Shown: piece after piece, positions 43,133 to 52,144 of the stretch
Layout of the letters: each line of letters opens with the position of its first letter
Position numbering within the stretch: the first letter of the stretch is position 1
Assembly (NCBI RefSeq): GCF_015864575.1
Contig: NZ_JADYWW010000001.1
Coordinates: 1,573,719-1,637,718, forward strand
DNA: 64,000 bases
Direction of reading: 5' to 3'
DNA from: Salinibacterium sp. SWN248
GTDB taxonomy: Bacteria > Actinomycetota > Actinomycetes > Actinomycetales > Microbacteriaceae
The notes under the pieces: generated by a model
Told to the model about the DNA's origin: nothing
What the model saw: only the letters and a program-made list of their open reading frames with translations
Database searches by the model: none
Made by a program: the position numbers and the translations under genes

Positions 43133-44582
43133 TTCCCATGTCCGAAACGGTGCAGCAGCCTGGTGGGCTGTCAGCAGCAGCCGAACCCGCTGGACGGGAG
43201 TCGGCAGTGCCGCGCTCGTGCTCACGCTCGGTGCGACAAGCGCATTCGTCTGGATTTCACCCAGCAGCACGGTAAATCAAGCTCTCAGCACGGCAGCCAA
43301 AACGGTTCTCCAAGCGGACACCGTGGCCGAGGAACGCGCTGACTGGGAGGCAGAAAAAGAGAGCCTGCTGTCGGAGATTGATGAACTTGAAGCGTCGATT
43401 GGTGTCGCCAAGAACAACCTGAAAGAAACGAATGCCCAATCAGCAGCGATCCAACAAGAGCTCTGGTCTGTTGAAGGAACACTGAAAGCTCTTCAATCCG
43501 GTCGAGCCGAAAACGCGACGGTGGCGTCACCGTCGAAGTCGAACACGCCCAATACCTCGTCGGGTCCCGCAGCTATTACTGCCCCGTCAAAGGCCGCGAT
43601 CGTGAACCCAGCCTCGACGTATCTCGGGCTCTATACCGAACAAGCACCGTTCAACTGGGCGACGTACGACTCGACCGCTACCAAGGTGGGCAGCAACCCG
43701 AACGTTGTCGGCTACTTTGGCGGCTGGGATGAGGACTTCCGTGCGAATGCGGTCACGCGTTCGTGGGAGAAGGAAACACTTCCGATTCTTACCTGGGAGT
43801 CACGACCAATTGGTTCTGGCAACGATCAGGTAGAAGAGCCTGACTACACGTTGCCGGCTATCATCGGCGATCCTGAAGCGGGCACGCCGGGAACTTTCGA
43901 TGACTATTTGCATCAATACGCGAAAGACATCGTGGCGACAGGACTACCTCTCGGCATCCGACTGGACCACGAGATGAACGGTGTCTGGTATCCATGGTCC
44001 GAGACAGACGGCCAAGGCAATTCGATTAACGAGAACCGCGTTGGTGACTTCGTCTCTATGTGGCAGCACGTCCACGATATCTTCGCCGAGGAGGGGGCCA
44101 ACGATCTCGTGATCTGGATCTGGGCACCCAACATCATCAATAACCTTCCGGCGACGCATCAATCGTCGGACTTCCTCGACGGGTTGTATCCGGGCGACGA
44201 ATACGTGGACTGGGTGGGGCTGTCGGGGTACCTTCGCCCCGCTTACAAGCCGGAGAACGACTTCACCTTCAGCTACACGTTTGACGCCAGTTTGAACGAG
44301 TTGCGCCGGATCACCAACAAGCCAATCTTCCTGACGGAAATCGGAGCATCCGAGACGGGTGGCCACAAAGCCGGCTGGGTGACCAGTCTCTTCGAATCGC
44401 TCGCGAAGCCAGAGAACGACGACATCATCGGGATTTCGTGGTTCAACTTAGCTGTCACGACCTATGTTGAGGGTGAGCGCTCGACCAATGACTGGCGCAT
44501 CGACTCTCGCGCAGATTCTCTAGCCGCCTTCATCGAGGGCTTGGCGCGACCTGACAGCGATTTCACCCTCACCGCACGCTGA
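43116..44582 (+). CDS. Membrane-anchored glycoside hydrolase, GH26-like
   Basis: A 488-residue secreted or anchored protein. A membrane segment (about 28-48) is followed by a predicted coiled coil (about 75-130), a Ser/Thr/Pro-rich linker, then a GH26-type barrel. The acid/base is Glu286 in LDHEMNGVWYPW and the nucleophile Glu408 in FLTEIGASE. GH26 enzymes are typically beta-mannanases; here a role in trimming or releasing the polysaccharide made by the adjacent synthase is inferred. TTG start overlaps the synthase gene's end by 17 nt, with AGAGGCGG a few bases upstream, so the genes are coupled. Confidence 0.82.
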   Translation: MFSSRSSHVRNGAAAWWAVSSSRTRWTGVGSAALVLTLGATSAFVWISPSSTVNQALSTAAKTVLQADTVAEERADWEAEKESLLSEIDELEASIGVAKNNLKETNAQSAAIQQELWSVEGTLKALQSGRAENATVASPSKSNTPNTSSGPAAITAPSKAAIVNPASTYLGLYTEQAPFNWATYDSTATKVGSNPNVVGYFGGWDEDFRANAVTRSWEKETLPILTWESRPIGSGNDQVEEPDYTLPAIIGDPEAGTPGTFDDYLHQYAKDIVATGLPLGIRLDHEMNGVWYPWSETDGQGNSINENRVGDFVSMWQHVHDIFAEEGANDLVIWIWAPNIINNLPATHQSSDFLDGLYPGDEYVDWVGLSGYLRPAYKPENDFTFSYTFDASLNELRRITNKPIFLTEIGASETGGHKAGWVTSLFESLAKPENDDIIGISWFNLAVTTYVEGERSTNDWRIDSRADSLAAFIEGLARPDSDFTLTAR

Positions 44583-44604
44583 ACCGATGAATAAGGAGCA
44601 CAAC

Positions 44605-46053
44605 ATGAACAGCACAGCACCTTCAGCCCAGAACACCATCGGTCAGTATGGAGACGCAGAACGTCCCCGACTGAGCGTCGTCGGCACCGGATATCTTGGT
44701 GCGACTCACGCAGCGGCTATGGCAGAAATGGGGTTCGATGTCATCGGCGTCGACACCGATCCGGCCAAAGTAAAGGAGCTCAGCGAAGGAAGGGTTCCCT
44801 TCTTCGAACCGGGACTTCCGGAGCTCATCCGCACGCACGTTGCGAGCGGGCGACTGCGGTTCACAACCGACCTTGCTGAGGCTACGGCGAATTCCGACAT
44901 CCACTTCATCTGTGTCGGTACGCCCCAGCAGCGGGGGAGTAACGCTGCAAACCTAGATTACGTGGAGGAAGCTACGCGGCAGGTCGCCCGCTATCTGACC
45001 CACGACGGCCTAATTGTCGGCAAGTCGACCGTACCGGTAGGAACGGGAGCCCGCTTGCGTTCGATCATCGCCGATTCTGCCCCGGCAGAGGTGAACGTTG
45101 AGTTGGTGTGGAACCCTGAGTTCCTGCGAGAGGGTAAGGCAGTCGAAGATACGCTGCGCCCCGATCGGATTGTTCTGGGCGGAGTGTCACCGCGTTCTGA
45201 AGCAGCAATGCGCGCGGTCTACGCCATTCCCATCGAGACGGGAACCCCCGTGATCGTGTGCGATCTGCCGACCGCGGAGCTCGTCAAAGTGAGCGCGAAT
45301 GCCTTCTTGGCGACAAAGATCTCCTTCATCAACGCGATCGCCGAAGTGTGTGATGCCTCGGGCGCTGATGTAGCAGTCTTGGCTGACGCACTCGGCCACG
45401 ACGTGCGCATCGGGCGCCAGTTCCTCAACGCAGGGCTGGGGTTCGGGGGCGGATGCCTTCCCAAGGACATCCGGGCGCTCATCCACCGTTCGAGTGAGCT
45501 CGGCGCTACCAAGGCTGCGGCATTGCTGCAGCAGGTCGATGAGATCAACATGTCCCAGCGCTTGCAAGTCATCGGTCTCGCGATCGATGCCTGTGGTGGT
45601 TCGGTTCTCAACCGCAGAATCGGCATCCTCGGCGCGGCCTTCAAGCCACTGACTGACGATGTGCGGGATTCTCCAGCGCTCAACGTTGCGGCCGCGCTGC
45701 ATCTCCGGGGAGCTCAGGTCGTCGTCTACGACCCCGAAGCATCCGAAACGGCTCAGCGGATGTTCCCTACGCTCACCTATGTCGACTCGGTAGACGAAGC
45801 TGCCGCGGGATCGGACGCCCTCTTGGTCTTGACGGAGTGGGATGAGTTCAAGGCCAGCGACCCTGTGGCGCTAGGGCAGATTGTCGGCAGCCGCGTCATG
45901 ATCGATGCCCGCAATTGCCTCGACGCCGCAACGTGGCGTGCAGCTGGTTGGTCGTTCAGCGGGCTAGGGGCGTCGTCGTCACGTGCTCCTGTAATCGATG
46001 GCACCGGACTGGACCTGACTCGTCGCACGCCGCAGCTCGTGAGCGCCTACTAA
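44605..46053 (+). CDS. UDP-glucose 6-dehydrogenase
   Basis: Oxidises UDP-glucose to UDP-glucuronate with two NAD+. A 482-residue protein with the N-terminal Rossmann motif VVGTGYLGATHAA, GKSTVPVGTG, NPEFLREGKAVED and the catalytic Cys284 in GFGGGCLPKD. The ATG at 44605 is chosen over 44587 because AAGGAG is 8 nt upstream. Supplies an acidic sugar nucleotide, which suggests that the GT2 product contains glucuronic acid (inference). Last gene of the operon; a strong terminator follows. Confidence 0.94.
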   Translation: MNSTAPSAQNTIGQYGDAERPRLSVVGTGYLGATHAAAMAEMGFDVIGVDTDPAKVKELSEGRVPFFEPGLPELIRTHVASGRLRFTTDLAEATANSDIHFICVGTPQQRGSNAANLDYVEEATRQVARYLTHDGLIVGKSTVPVGTGARLRSIIADSAPAEVNVELVWNPEFLREGKAVEDTLRPDRIVLGGVSPRSEAAMRAVYAIPIETGTPVIVCDLPTAELVKVSANAFLATKISFINAIAEVCDASGADVAVLADALGHDVRIGRQFLNAGLGFGGGCLPKDIRALIHRSSELGATKAAALLQQVDEINMSQRLQVIGLAIDACGGSVLNRRIGILGAAFKPLTDDVRDSPALNVAAALHLRGAQVVVYDPEASETAQRMFPTLTYVDSVDEAAAGSDALLVLTEWDEFKASDPVALGQIVGSRVMIDARNCLDAATWRAAGWSFSGLGASSSRAPVIDGTGLDLTRRTPQLVSAY

Positions 46054-46076
46054 AACACAACCGGGCTAAATAATAA

Positions 46077-46102
46077 GGGCCGCATCCCGAAGGATGCGGC
46101 CC
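46077..46102. terminator. Bidirectional terminator between the UDP-glucose dehydrogenase gene and glnA1
   Basis: GGGCCGCATCC (46077-46087), tetraloop CGAA, GGATGCGGCCC (46092-46102): a perfect 11-bp stem with a stable UUCG-class-like GNRA-type loop position between convergent genes. Confidence 0.92.
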
Positions 46103-46124
46103 CTATTGTGTGCTGTGTTAGCGC

Positions 46125-47561
46125 TTAGACGCCGAAGTACAGTTCGTACTCGTACGGGTGCGGGCGCTGTGCGAACGGAAGCAGTTCGTTCGTACGCTTG
46201 TAGTCGATCCAGGTTTCGATGAGGTCCTTGGTGAAGACGTTGCCTTCCATCAGGAACTCGTGGTCGGCTTCAAGGGCTACAAGTGCCTCTTCGAGAGAAG
46301 CGGGAACCTGAGGAATCAGGCGTGCTTCCTCGGGTGGCAATTCGTAGAGGTCCTTGTCAACGGGCTCGTGCGGCTCAGTCTTGTTCTTGATGCCGTCGAG
46401 GCCAGCCATGAGCTGAGCAGCAAACGCGAGGTAAGGGTTACCCGATGCGTCTGGTGCGCGGAACTCGATGCGCTTTGCCTTGGGGTTCGTTCCGGTGATC
46501 GGGATACGAATGGAAGCCGAACGGTTTCCAGCCGAGTACACGAGGTTTACGGGAGCTTCGAATCCGGGGATCAGGCGGCGGTACGAGTTGACCGTCGGGT
46601 TGGTGAAGGCGAGCACAGCAGGTGCGTGCTTGAGCAGTCCACCGATGTACCAGCGAGCGGTGTCGCTGAGTCCGCCGTAGCCCTTTTCGTCGTAGAACAA
46701 CGGGGTTCCGTCGTTCCACAGCGACTGGTGCGTGTGCATTCCCGAACCGTTGTCGCCGAAGAGCGGCTTCGGCATGAACGTTGCCGTCTTGCCCCACTCG
46801 TTGGCGGTGTTCTTGACGATGTACTTGAACTTGAGGATGTCGTCACCGGCGTGAACGAGGGTGTCGAACTTGTAGTTGATCTCACCCTGGCCTGCAGTAC
46901 CGACCTCGTGGTGGCTGCGCTCAACCTCGAGTCCAACATCGATGAGCTTCATGACGATGTCGTCACGGATGTCTGCGTGCTGGTCAACGGGGGAGACGGG
47001 GAAGTAGCCGCCCTTGAAGGGCGTCTTGTTGGCGAGGTTTCCGCCGGCTTCGGTGCGTCCGCTGTTCCAAGCGCCTTCGCTGGAGTCAACTTCGTAGAAG
47101 CTCTTGTTGGCGCTTACTTCGTAGCGAACATCGTCGAAGATGTAGAACTCTGCTTCGGAGGCAAAGAACGCGGTGTCGGCGATCCCGGTCGAAGCGAGAT
47201 ACTTTTCGGCCTTCTTGGCAACCTGGCGCGGGTCGCGAGCGTAGATCTCGCCGTTGCGGGGGTTGTAGATGTCGAAGATGATGATGAGGGTGCGCTCGAC
47301 GCGGAAAGGGTCCACGTAGGCGGTCGTGACGTCAGGGATCAGCTGGAGATCCGACTCGTGGATCGACTGGAAGCCACGGATCGATGAACCATCGAAGAGC
47401 TGGCCGACAGCGAAGAAGTCTTCATCAACTGCGGCGGCGGGGATGTTGAAGTGCTGCTGGATACCGGGGAGGTCGGTAAACCGGATGTCGACGAACTTGA
47501 CGTCTGTGTCCTTGATAAAATCAAGAACCTCAGACGAATTGGAAAACTTCGGATGAGACAT
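46125..47561 (-). CDS. glnA: Glutamine synthetase type I, GlnA1
   Basis: The main ammonia-assimilating glutamine synthetase, 478 residues. Signatures: [11 protein letters not shown], the N-terminal latch, [37 protein letters not shown], and the adenylylation site DLYELPPEE, the target of GlnE. The ATG at 47561 has TTGGAG 9 nt upstream and gives the standard length; longer frames from 47585 or 47612 are less likely. A GlnR-type box lies about 95-110 nt upstream in the same orientation. Confidence 0.96.
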   Translation of the reverse strand: MSHPKFSNSSEVLDFIKDTDVKFVDIRFTDLPGIQQHFNIPAAAVDEDFFAVGQLFDGSSIRGFQSIHESDLQLIPDVTTAYVDPFRVERTLIIIFDIYNPRNGEIYARDPRQVAKKAEKYLASTGIADTAFFASEAEFYIFDDVRYEVSANKSFYEVDSSEGAWNSGRTEAGGNLANKTPFKGGYFPVSPVDQHADIRDDIVMKLIDVGLEVERSHHEVGTAGQGEINYKFDTLVHAGDDILKFKYIVKNTANEWGKTATFMPKPLFGDNGSGMHTHQSLWNDGTPLFYDEKGYGGLSDTARWYIGGLLKHAPAVLAFTNPTVNSYRRLIPGFEAPVNLVYSAGNRSASIRIPITGTNPKAKRIEFRAPDASGNPYLAFAAQLMAGLDGIKNKTEPHEPVDKDLYELPPEEARLIPQVPASLEEALVALEADHEFLMEGNVFTKDLIETWIDYKRTNELLPFAQRPHPYEYELYFGV

Positions 47562-47655
47562 TGAGTGGAACTCCAAGGGGTTCATTTGATGATCGGCTGT
47601 CGTTACAACCATCTCTTAGGGTACAGAAGAAGGATTTCGCAGTCATCTCCGAATT

Positions 47656-47671
47656 GTTTCCGGCATGTTAC
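47656..47671 (-). promoter_or_regulatory. GlnR-type operator upstream of glnA1
   Basis: On the minus strand, the strand of glnA1, this reads GTAAC-ATGCCG-GAAAC, an exact match to the GlnR consensus GTnAC-n6-GaAAC known from Streptomyces and mycobacteria. Position 95-110 nt upstream of the glnA1 start suits an activator site. The divergent RDD gene begins 28 nt away on the other side. GlnR itself is not in this window. Confidence 0.7.
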
Positions 47672-47698
47672 GGAGCCGCAATTCGTTAGGCTGAACCA

Positions 47699-48103
47699 GT
47701 GAATCAGCATCAAGAAGTTCCCGATGAATGGCCAGGTAAGCGTATTGGGCTCCCAGCGGCAGGCCCGCGTTCGATTGGCCGGCTGGGGCGCAGGCTCATT
47801 GCTCTCGCTATTGACTGGGGCTTTGCCGTCGTCGTATCGATAGCGTTTTTCAACTACGACGCGTTCGCGACTCTCGGTGTTTTCGTCGCAGCCCAGATCG
47901 TCGTGCTGATCACCACTAACGGAAGTTTCGGTCATCTCATCACTGGAATGCGCGTCGTTCCGCTGGCCGGCGGCTACTTGGGTATTTGGCGTCCCGTCGT
48001 GCGCACTCTCCTGATGGCGTTGGTTATCCCCGCTGTTATTTGGGATGGTGATCAGCGAGGCATGCATGATCGCATCGCGGGAACCCTGCTCGTTCGACGC
48101 TAA
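47699..48103 (+). CDS. RDD family membrane protein
   Basis: A 134-residue membrane protein with three hydrophobic segments. RLGRRLIALAIDWGF carries the family's Arg and Asp in and before the first segment, and GMHDRIAGTLLVRR the C-terminal Asp motif. GTG start. Divergent from glnA1 and followed by a convergent DUF4191 gene, the same neighbours as in mycobacteria (Rv2219A region). Function of the family is unknown; some members affect Na+/H+ exchange. Confidence 0.86.
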   Translation: MNQHQEVPDEWPGKRIGLPAAGPRSIGRLGRRLIALAIDWGFAVVVSIAFFNYDAFATLGVFVAAQIVVLITTNGSFGHLITGMRVVPLAGGYLGIWRPVVRTLLMALVIPAVIWDGDQRGMHDRIAGTLLVRR

Positions 48104-48121
48104 CCTCCGGGTTAACGCGAC

Positions 48122-48153
48122 AGAGCCGACGAGCACAGCGGCTCATCGGCTCT
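48122..48153. terminator. Bidirectional hairpin between the RDD and DUF4191 genes
   Basis: AGAGCCGA (48122-48129) pairs with TCGGCTCT (48146-48153); after a single mismatch the stem continues GAGC (48131-48134) with GCTC (48141-48144). Two convergent genes end on either side. Confidence 0.7.
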
Positions 48154-48180
48154 GGAAGCGCGAAAGGGTGATGCGGATTG

Positions 48181-48906
48181 TTAGGCGCGCTGTGAGCGCT
48201 GTGCGCGGGCCTTCATGGGGTCGACTCCCTTAGGAATCGGGAGGCCGTTCTTGTCGAGTGACGTCAGCCGGTTGGAGACTGCGAGAATCTCGGGCTTGCG
48301 AAGAACGTTCTTGAGACGGCCGAGGGTGGGTGCGAGCTTGTGCAACGCAACGGAGTCCGCGTCGGGTCCGACATAGATGAAGTGCACGGGAACATTGGGC
48401 AGGAAGCGATTCATCTTGCGACGCTCATCTTCCAGCATCTTCTGCGTGCGGCTGCGGGGTCCTTCGCCGATGAGTGCGATACCACCCTTGCCGATTGCGC
48501 GGTAGACAGCATCCTGCGTCTTAGGGCTGATCGCAACAGGCATTTCACTCGCGGTCCAACCGCGACGCAGCGAACTTTTGAGCACGGCACCGACAGCACC
48601 GGGCTGGCCGGCAATTTGCGAGTAGGCGGCGCGTTCTGCGCGGCGTCCCAAAACAATGAGGAACGCGAGAAGGCCAGCCATTACACCGGCAATGATGTAA
48701 AGCACAAAGCCGAAAACGTTGTCCCCGGCGAGAAGGAAAGCCAGAACGAGCCCGACCACAATGGGCAAGAGGAAAGCCAAGAGGAAGAACCAGATTGCGA
48801 GGTTGTCGTAGCGCCTCGTCATTTGGAAGACCTGGTACATCTGCTTGATGCGACCGGGTTCTTTTTGAGCCTTCGGAGCCTTCGGAGTCTTTTCGCTGCG
48901 TGCCAT
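48181..48906 (-). CDS. DUF4191 membrane protein
   Basis: A 241-residue actinobacterial protein with two close membrane segments (about 40-90: FFLLAFLLPIVVGLVLAFLL then VLYIIAGVMAGLLAFLIVLG) and a cytoplasmic C-terminal domain (RRGWTASEMPVAISPKTQDAV, ALIGEGPRSRTQKML). Family of unknown function, equivalent in place to Rv2219 next to glnA1. The basic N-terminus is rich in Lys and Pro. Clear ATG start. Confidence 0.88.
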   Translation of the reverse strand: MARSEKTPKAPKAQKEPGRIKQMYQVFQMTRRYDNLAIWFFLLAFLLPIVVGLVLAFLLAGDNVFGFVLYIIAGVMAGLLAFLIVLGRRAERAAYSQIAGQPGAVGAVLKSSLRRGWTASEMPVAISPKTQDAVYRAIGKGGIALIGEGPRSRTQKMLEDERRKMNRFLPNVPVHFIYVGPDADSVALHKLAPTLGRLKNVLRKPEILAVSNRLTSLDKNGLPIPKGVDPMKARAQRSQRA

Positions 48907-49083
48907 GCATCTAGGATACGGCCTCTGACGCCTCTATGGATTCGAAGTTCTCACGCGAGGCGTCCGTCGGCCCGTGGGAGCACTATTCCGAGTCCTGTCC
49001 TGAGTGATTTCGCGCCATGGCGCTTGTCCACATGCGGCTGCTGTCGGCGTCAGCGGGCGCGTGTGAGGCCGAAAGATGGAGCT

Positions 49084-50562
49084 GTGAATGATGACTCGAT
49101 AGCTGGCTACCGCACGGTACGCACCCTCGCAGAGGGCTCATCCTCGCGACTTGTTCTCGCGTGCCCGAGCGGTGATGCCGAACGGGACGAAGCCTCGAGC
49201 GTGCGGGTGATCAAACGCCTGCTTCCCGACAGCAGAGCGTTCGACTTGCTCGCCGAGATCGAGTGTCTGTCTCTAGTGCAGGGCGCTCACGCCGTCGAAC
49301 TGGACGATATCGCGGCGGCCCCTGATGGCTCGCCGGCGCTGATTACGCACTGGCGCACCGCGATAACGCTGAGGCGCGTAATGCGTGAACGACAAGCGCT
49401 GCGCCCCGGAGAGGTAATCACGATTCTTGCGCCGCTCGCTGCGGCATTGGATCGAGTGCATCGTGCCGGCGTCACTCTCGGAAACCTGACAATGGACGCT
49501 GTGCACTTCGATGGCTCCGGAATGCCCTTCTTCGGCGACTTTGGCTCGGCTCGATTGCACGGCAGTATTCCAACACCCGCAGAGCTGTGCGAGGAGCCGG
49601 GGTTCCAGGAAGACCGCTCAGCCTATGCCGTCATGGCAAGCGGCGTCATCGCTGCGATGGCGCTGGAGCATGACCTCCGAGCGCCGATCGCGGAGCTGTT
49701 GGCTTGGCTGTCCAGCGAGGAGCACATGCGCAGTGCTCAGTGGCAGCGGGAATGTGAACGGCGGCTGTTTGCGCTGGGAGCGCCAGAACCGGTGCGCCTG
49801 GGTCCCGTTGAGTCGACGCAGACGTTCGATTCCGTTCAGCTCGCACGGGGTAGCGCGGTGGCACCACATGATCAACCGCGTCCACCACGAACCGAACTCG
49901 ATTCGGTGGTGGCGCTTCCGGAGTGGCTTCAGGGCAGGGTGGGCGAACTGGTTGCCGCGGCGAAGGATCAGGCTGCGCGCGGCAAGACGATTCTTCGGGA
50001 CTGGTGTCGCCCGATCAGAAAGCGCACATGGGCTCTCGCTGCAGTCGGTGCGCTCTGTGTGGCGTTGGCGGTTGTTGTCGCGTCTTTTGGCAGCACAGAA
50101 GCCCCGGCCGCGGTCGCGTTTGCTGATGGCGATTCGTCGGCAGCAGAGTCTCAACCCGAACGCGAGAACGAGGGGGAGGAGATCGCCGTTGGCTCATCAG
50201 AAGAGGGCGCCTCAGAGTCGTGGCGCAACGACCTCCCGGCTGAGCCCAAGGCGGCCCTTGACGCGTTGCTTTCGACTCGAAACGAGTGTCTACGGGATCT
50301 GTCGATCGAATGTCTTGAAGCAGTTTCCCGTTCCGATTCACCTGCATTCGCCGCAGATTCTGCCCACATTCACAATGTGTTGAATGGTGCAGAGTTATCT
50401 TCCGACGTTCTGTTGACTGCCGCGGATGCCGCAGAGATTCAGCGGCTCGGAGACAGTGTGCTGTTCGAGTTCGCTTCTGCCGATGAAAGCAAACCGGCCT
50501 CGCTACTTCTAGTGAAGAGCGAGGCCGGTTGGCGAATCAGGAGCTATACGCTGCCTGAGTGA
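49084..50562 (+). CDS. Membrane-anchored protein-kinase-like protein, catalytic loop lost (pseudokinase)
   Basis: A 492-residue protein. Residues about 1-240 resemble a Ser/Thr kinase: an N-lobe with SSSRLVLA in place of the Gly-rich loop, VIKRLL with a possible ATP lysine, and DFG intact at 152-154. The catalytic loop reads HRAGVTLGNLTMDAV from His126, so the HRD aspartate and nearby Lys are missing. A membrane segment lies near 314-335, with an external Glu/Ser-rich stretch and small C-terminal domain. It probably binds a partner or nucleotide without phosphotransfer (inference). GTG with ATGGAG 3 nt upstream; the much longer upstream frame overlaps the DUF4191 gene on the other strand and is rejected. 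Convergent with the E2 gene. Confidence 0.8.
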   Translation: MNDDSIAGYRTVRTLAEGSSSRLVLACPSGDAERDEASSVRVIKRLLPDSRAFDLLAEIECLSLVQGAHAVELDDIAAAPDGSPALITHWRTAITLRRVMRERQALRPGEVITILAPLAAALDRVHRAGVTLGNLTMDAVHFDGSGMPFFGDFGSARLHGSIPTPAELCEEPGFQEDRSAYAVMASGVIAAMALEHDLRAPIAELLAWLSSEEHMRSAQWQRECERRLFALGAPEPVRLGPVESTQTFDSVQLARGSAVAPHDQPRPPRTELDSVVALPEWLQGRVGELVAAAKDQAARGKTILRDWCRPIRKRTWALAAVGALCVALAVVVASFGSTEAPAAVAFADGDSSAAESQPERENEGEEIAVGSSEEGASESWRNDLPAEPKAALDALLSTRNECLRDLSIECLEAVSRSDSPAFAADSAHIHNVLNGAELSSDVLLTAADAAEIQRLGDSVLFEFASADESKPASLLLVKSEAGWRIRSYTLPE

Positions 50563-50573
50563 ACTGAGATCAG

Positions 50574-52085
50574 TTAAATTCCAAGCTTGTCAGCGAAGTC
50601 TCCGCCTTCGAGGCGGTTCTTCACGTCCACGAGGAAGCCAGCAGCGTCGGCTCCATCAACGATGCGGTGATCGTAGCTGAGCGCGAGGTAAACCATCGAA
50701 CGGATGCCGATGGAATCACCGTTGGCATCGCTGATCACTACGGGCTTCTTGGTCACAATTCCGGTGCCGAGGATTGCCGACTGCGGCAAGAACACGATCG
50801 GAGTGTCGAAGAGAGCGCCACGTGAACCGGTGTTGGTTAGCGTGAACGTTCCGCCCGAAAGCTCGTCAGGGGTCAACTTGTTGTCGCGGGTGCGCTGAGC
50901 AAGATCTGCGATCTCGCCAGCAAGTCCTGCGATGTCGAGTGACGCAGCGTCGCGGATAACGGGCGTAAGCAATCCACGCTCGGTGTCCACGGCGATGCTC
51001 ATGTTCTCCTGGGCGGGGTACACGATGGCATTGTCTTCAATCGTCGCGTTGATGATCGGGTGAACGGTCAACGCTTCTGCGGCAGCAAGGGCAAAGAACG
51101 GCAGGAACGAAAGCTTCGTGCCAGTCTTAGCCAAGAACTCGTCTTTCACAGAGTTGCGGTAGTTAGCAACTGCAGTGACGTCAACTTCAACGACGGAAGT
51201 GAGCTGAGCAGATGACTGCATAGAGAGAACGGCACGCTCGGCGATAACCTTGCGCAGTCGCGACATCGGAACGGTGGTTCCCCGCAGCGGCGAGACTTCC
51301 CGAGCTGCCGGAGCCGCGGCAGCAGGTGCCTCTGATTCAGCATCAGTTGCGGCTTCGCTTGCAGCGAGAACGTCCTGCTTGCGGATGCGACCGCCGACAC
51401 CAGTTCCCGTAAGCGTGCTTACGTCGACGCCGCGCTCGTTTGCGAGCTTGCGCACGAGAGGAGTGAGGTATCCGGCTTGCGAGTCATCGCTGTCAGACGC
51501 TTCCTCGGCGGCGGGAGCAGACGCAGCGGGTGCTGCTTCGGCTGCAGGTGCAGCTTCAGCAGGGGCCTCGGGCGCGGCGACCGGCGCGGCAGCAGCAGCC
51601 GGAGCGGGAGCCGCTGATTCTGCGACGGGCTCGGCAACTGGCGCTTCAGGTGCAGCAGGCGCCTCGACGACGGGAGCGGGCTCGGCCGCGGGGGCGTCAG
51701 CAGCGGGTGCTGCAGCCTCTTCGGCGGGCGCTTCGGCGGGCGCTTCGGCGGCAGGTGCTGCAGCCTCTTCGGCGGGAGCCTCTGCTGCAGCGGGAGCCGC
51801 TTCGGCAGGTGCTTCCTCAGCGGCGGGAGCAGCATCTGCGCCGCCCGATCCGTCGCCGATTTTTACCAGCGCGGTGCCAACTTCTACTGTTTCGTCTTCG
51901 GCAACCAAGATCTCTTCGATGACTCCGGCAACGGGAGAAGGAATCTCCGTGTCGACCTTGTCAGTGGAGACCTCGAGCAGGGGCTCGTCAACCTCTACAC
52001 GCTCGCCGACTTGCTTCAGCCAGCGGGTCACCGTGCCCTCGGTGACACTCTCTCCGAGTGCCGGAAGGTTAACGGATTCGCTCAT
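50574..52085 (-). CDS. sucB: 2-oxoacid dehydrogenase E2, dihydrolipoyl acyltransferase
   Basis: The core acyltransferase of the pyruvate (or 2-oxoglutarate) dehydrogenase complex. A 503-residue protein with one N-terminal lipoyl domain (lipoyl Lys43 in STDKVDTE), a very Ala/Pro/Glu-rich linker (about 85-200), a peripheral subunit-binding domain (about 212-245, [15 protein letters not shown]) and the catalytic domain ending in SYDHRIVDG (His473, Asp477). In mycobacteria the like gene (dlaT, Rv2215) serves both PDH and peroxidase systems; the symbol here follows that uncertainty. Likely partner of AceE and LpdA. Confidence 0.92.
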   Translation of the reverse strand: MSESVNLPALGESVTEGTVTRWLKQVGERVEVDEPLLEVSTDKVDTEIPSPVAGVIEEILVAEDETVEVGTALVKIGDGSGGADAAPAAEEAPAEAAPAAAEAPAEEAAAPAAEAPAEAPAEEAAAPAADAPAAEPAPVVEAPAAPEAPVAEPVAESAAPAPAAAAAPVAAPEAPAEAAPAAEAAPAASAPAAEEASDSDDSQAGYLTPLVRKLANERGVDVSTLTGTGVGGRIRKQDVLAASEAATDAESEAPAAAAPAAREVSPLRGTTVPMSRLRKVIAERAVLSMQSSAQLTSVVEVDVTAVANYRNSVKDEFLAKTGTKLSFLPFFALAAAEALTVHPIINATIEDNAIVYPAQENMSIAVDTERGLLTPVIRDAASLDIAGLAGEIADLAQRTRDNKLTPDELSGGTFTLTNTGSRGALFDTPIVFLPQSAILGTGIVTKKPVVISDANGDSIGIRSMVYLALSYDHRIVDGADAAGFLVDVKNRLEGGDFADKLGI

Positions 52086-52144
52086 CAGTACTGCTCCTTT
52101 GTGATGCTTGTCATCAATAGCTTAGTTCCGTGGTTAGGCGGAGC

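Noticed and set aside
48340-49083. 248-codon N-terminal extension of the pseudokinase frame
   Set aside because: It runs antisense through DUF4191; the GTG at 49084 has a ribosome site and starts at the kinase-like domain.
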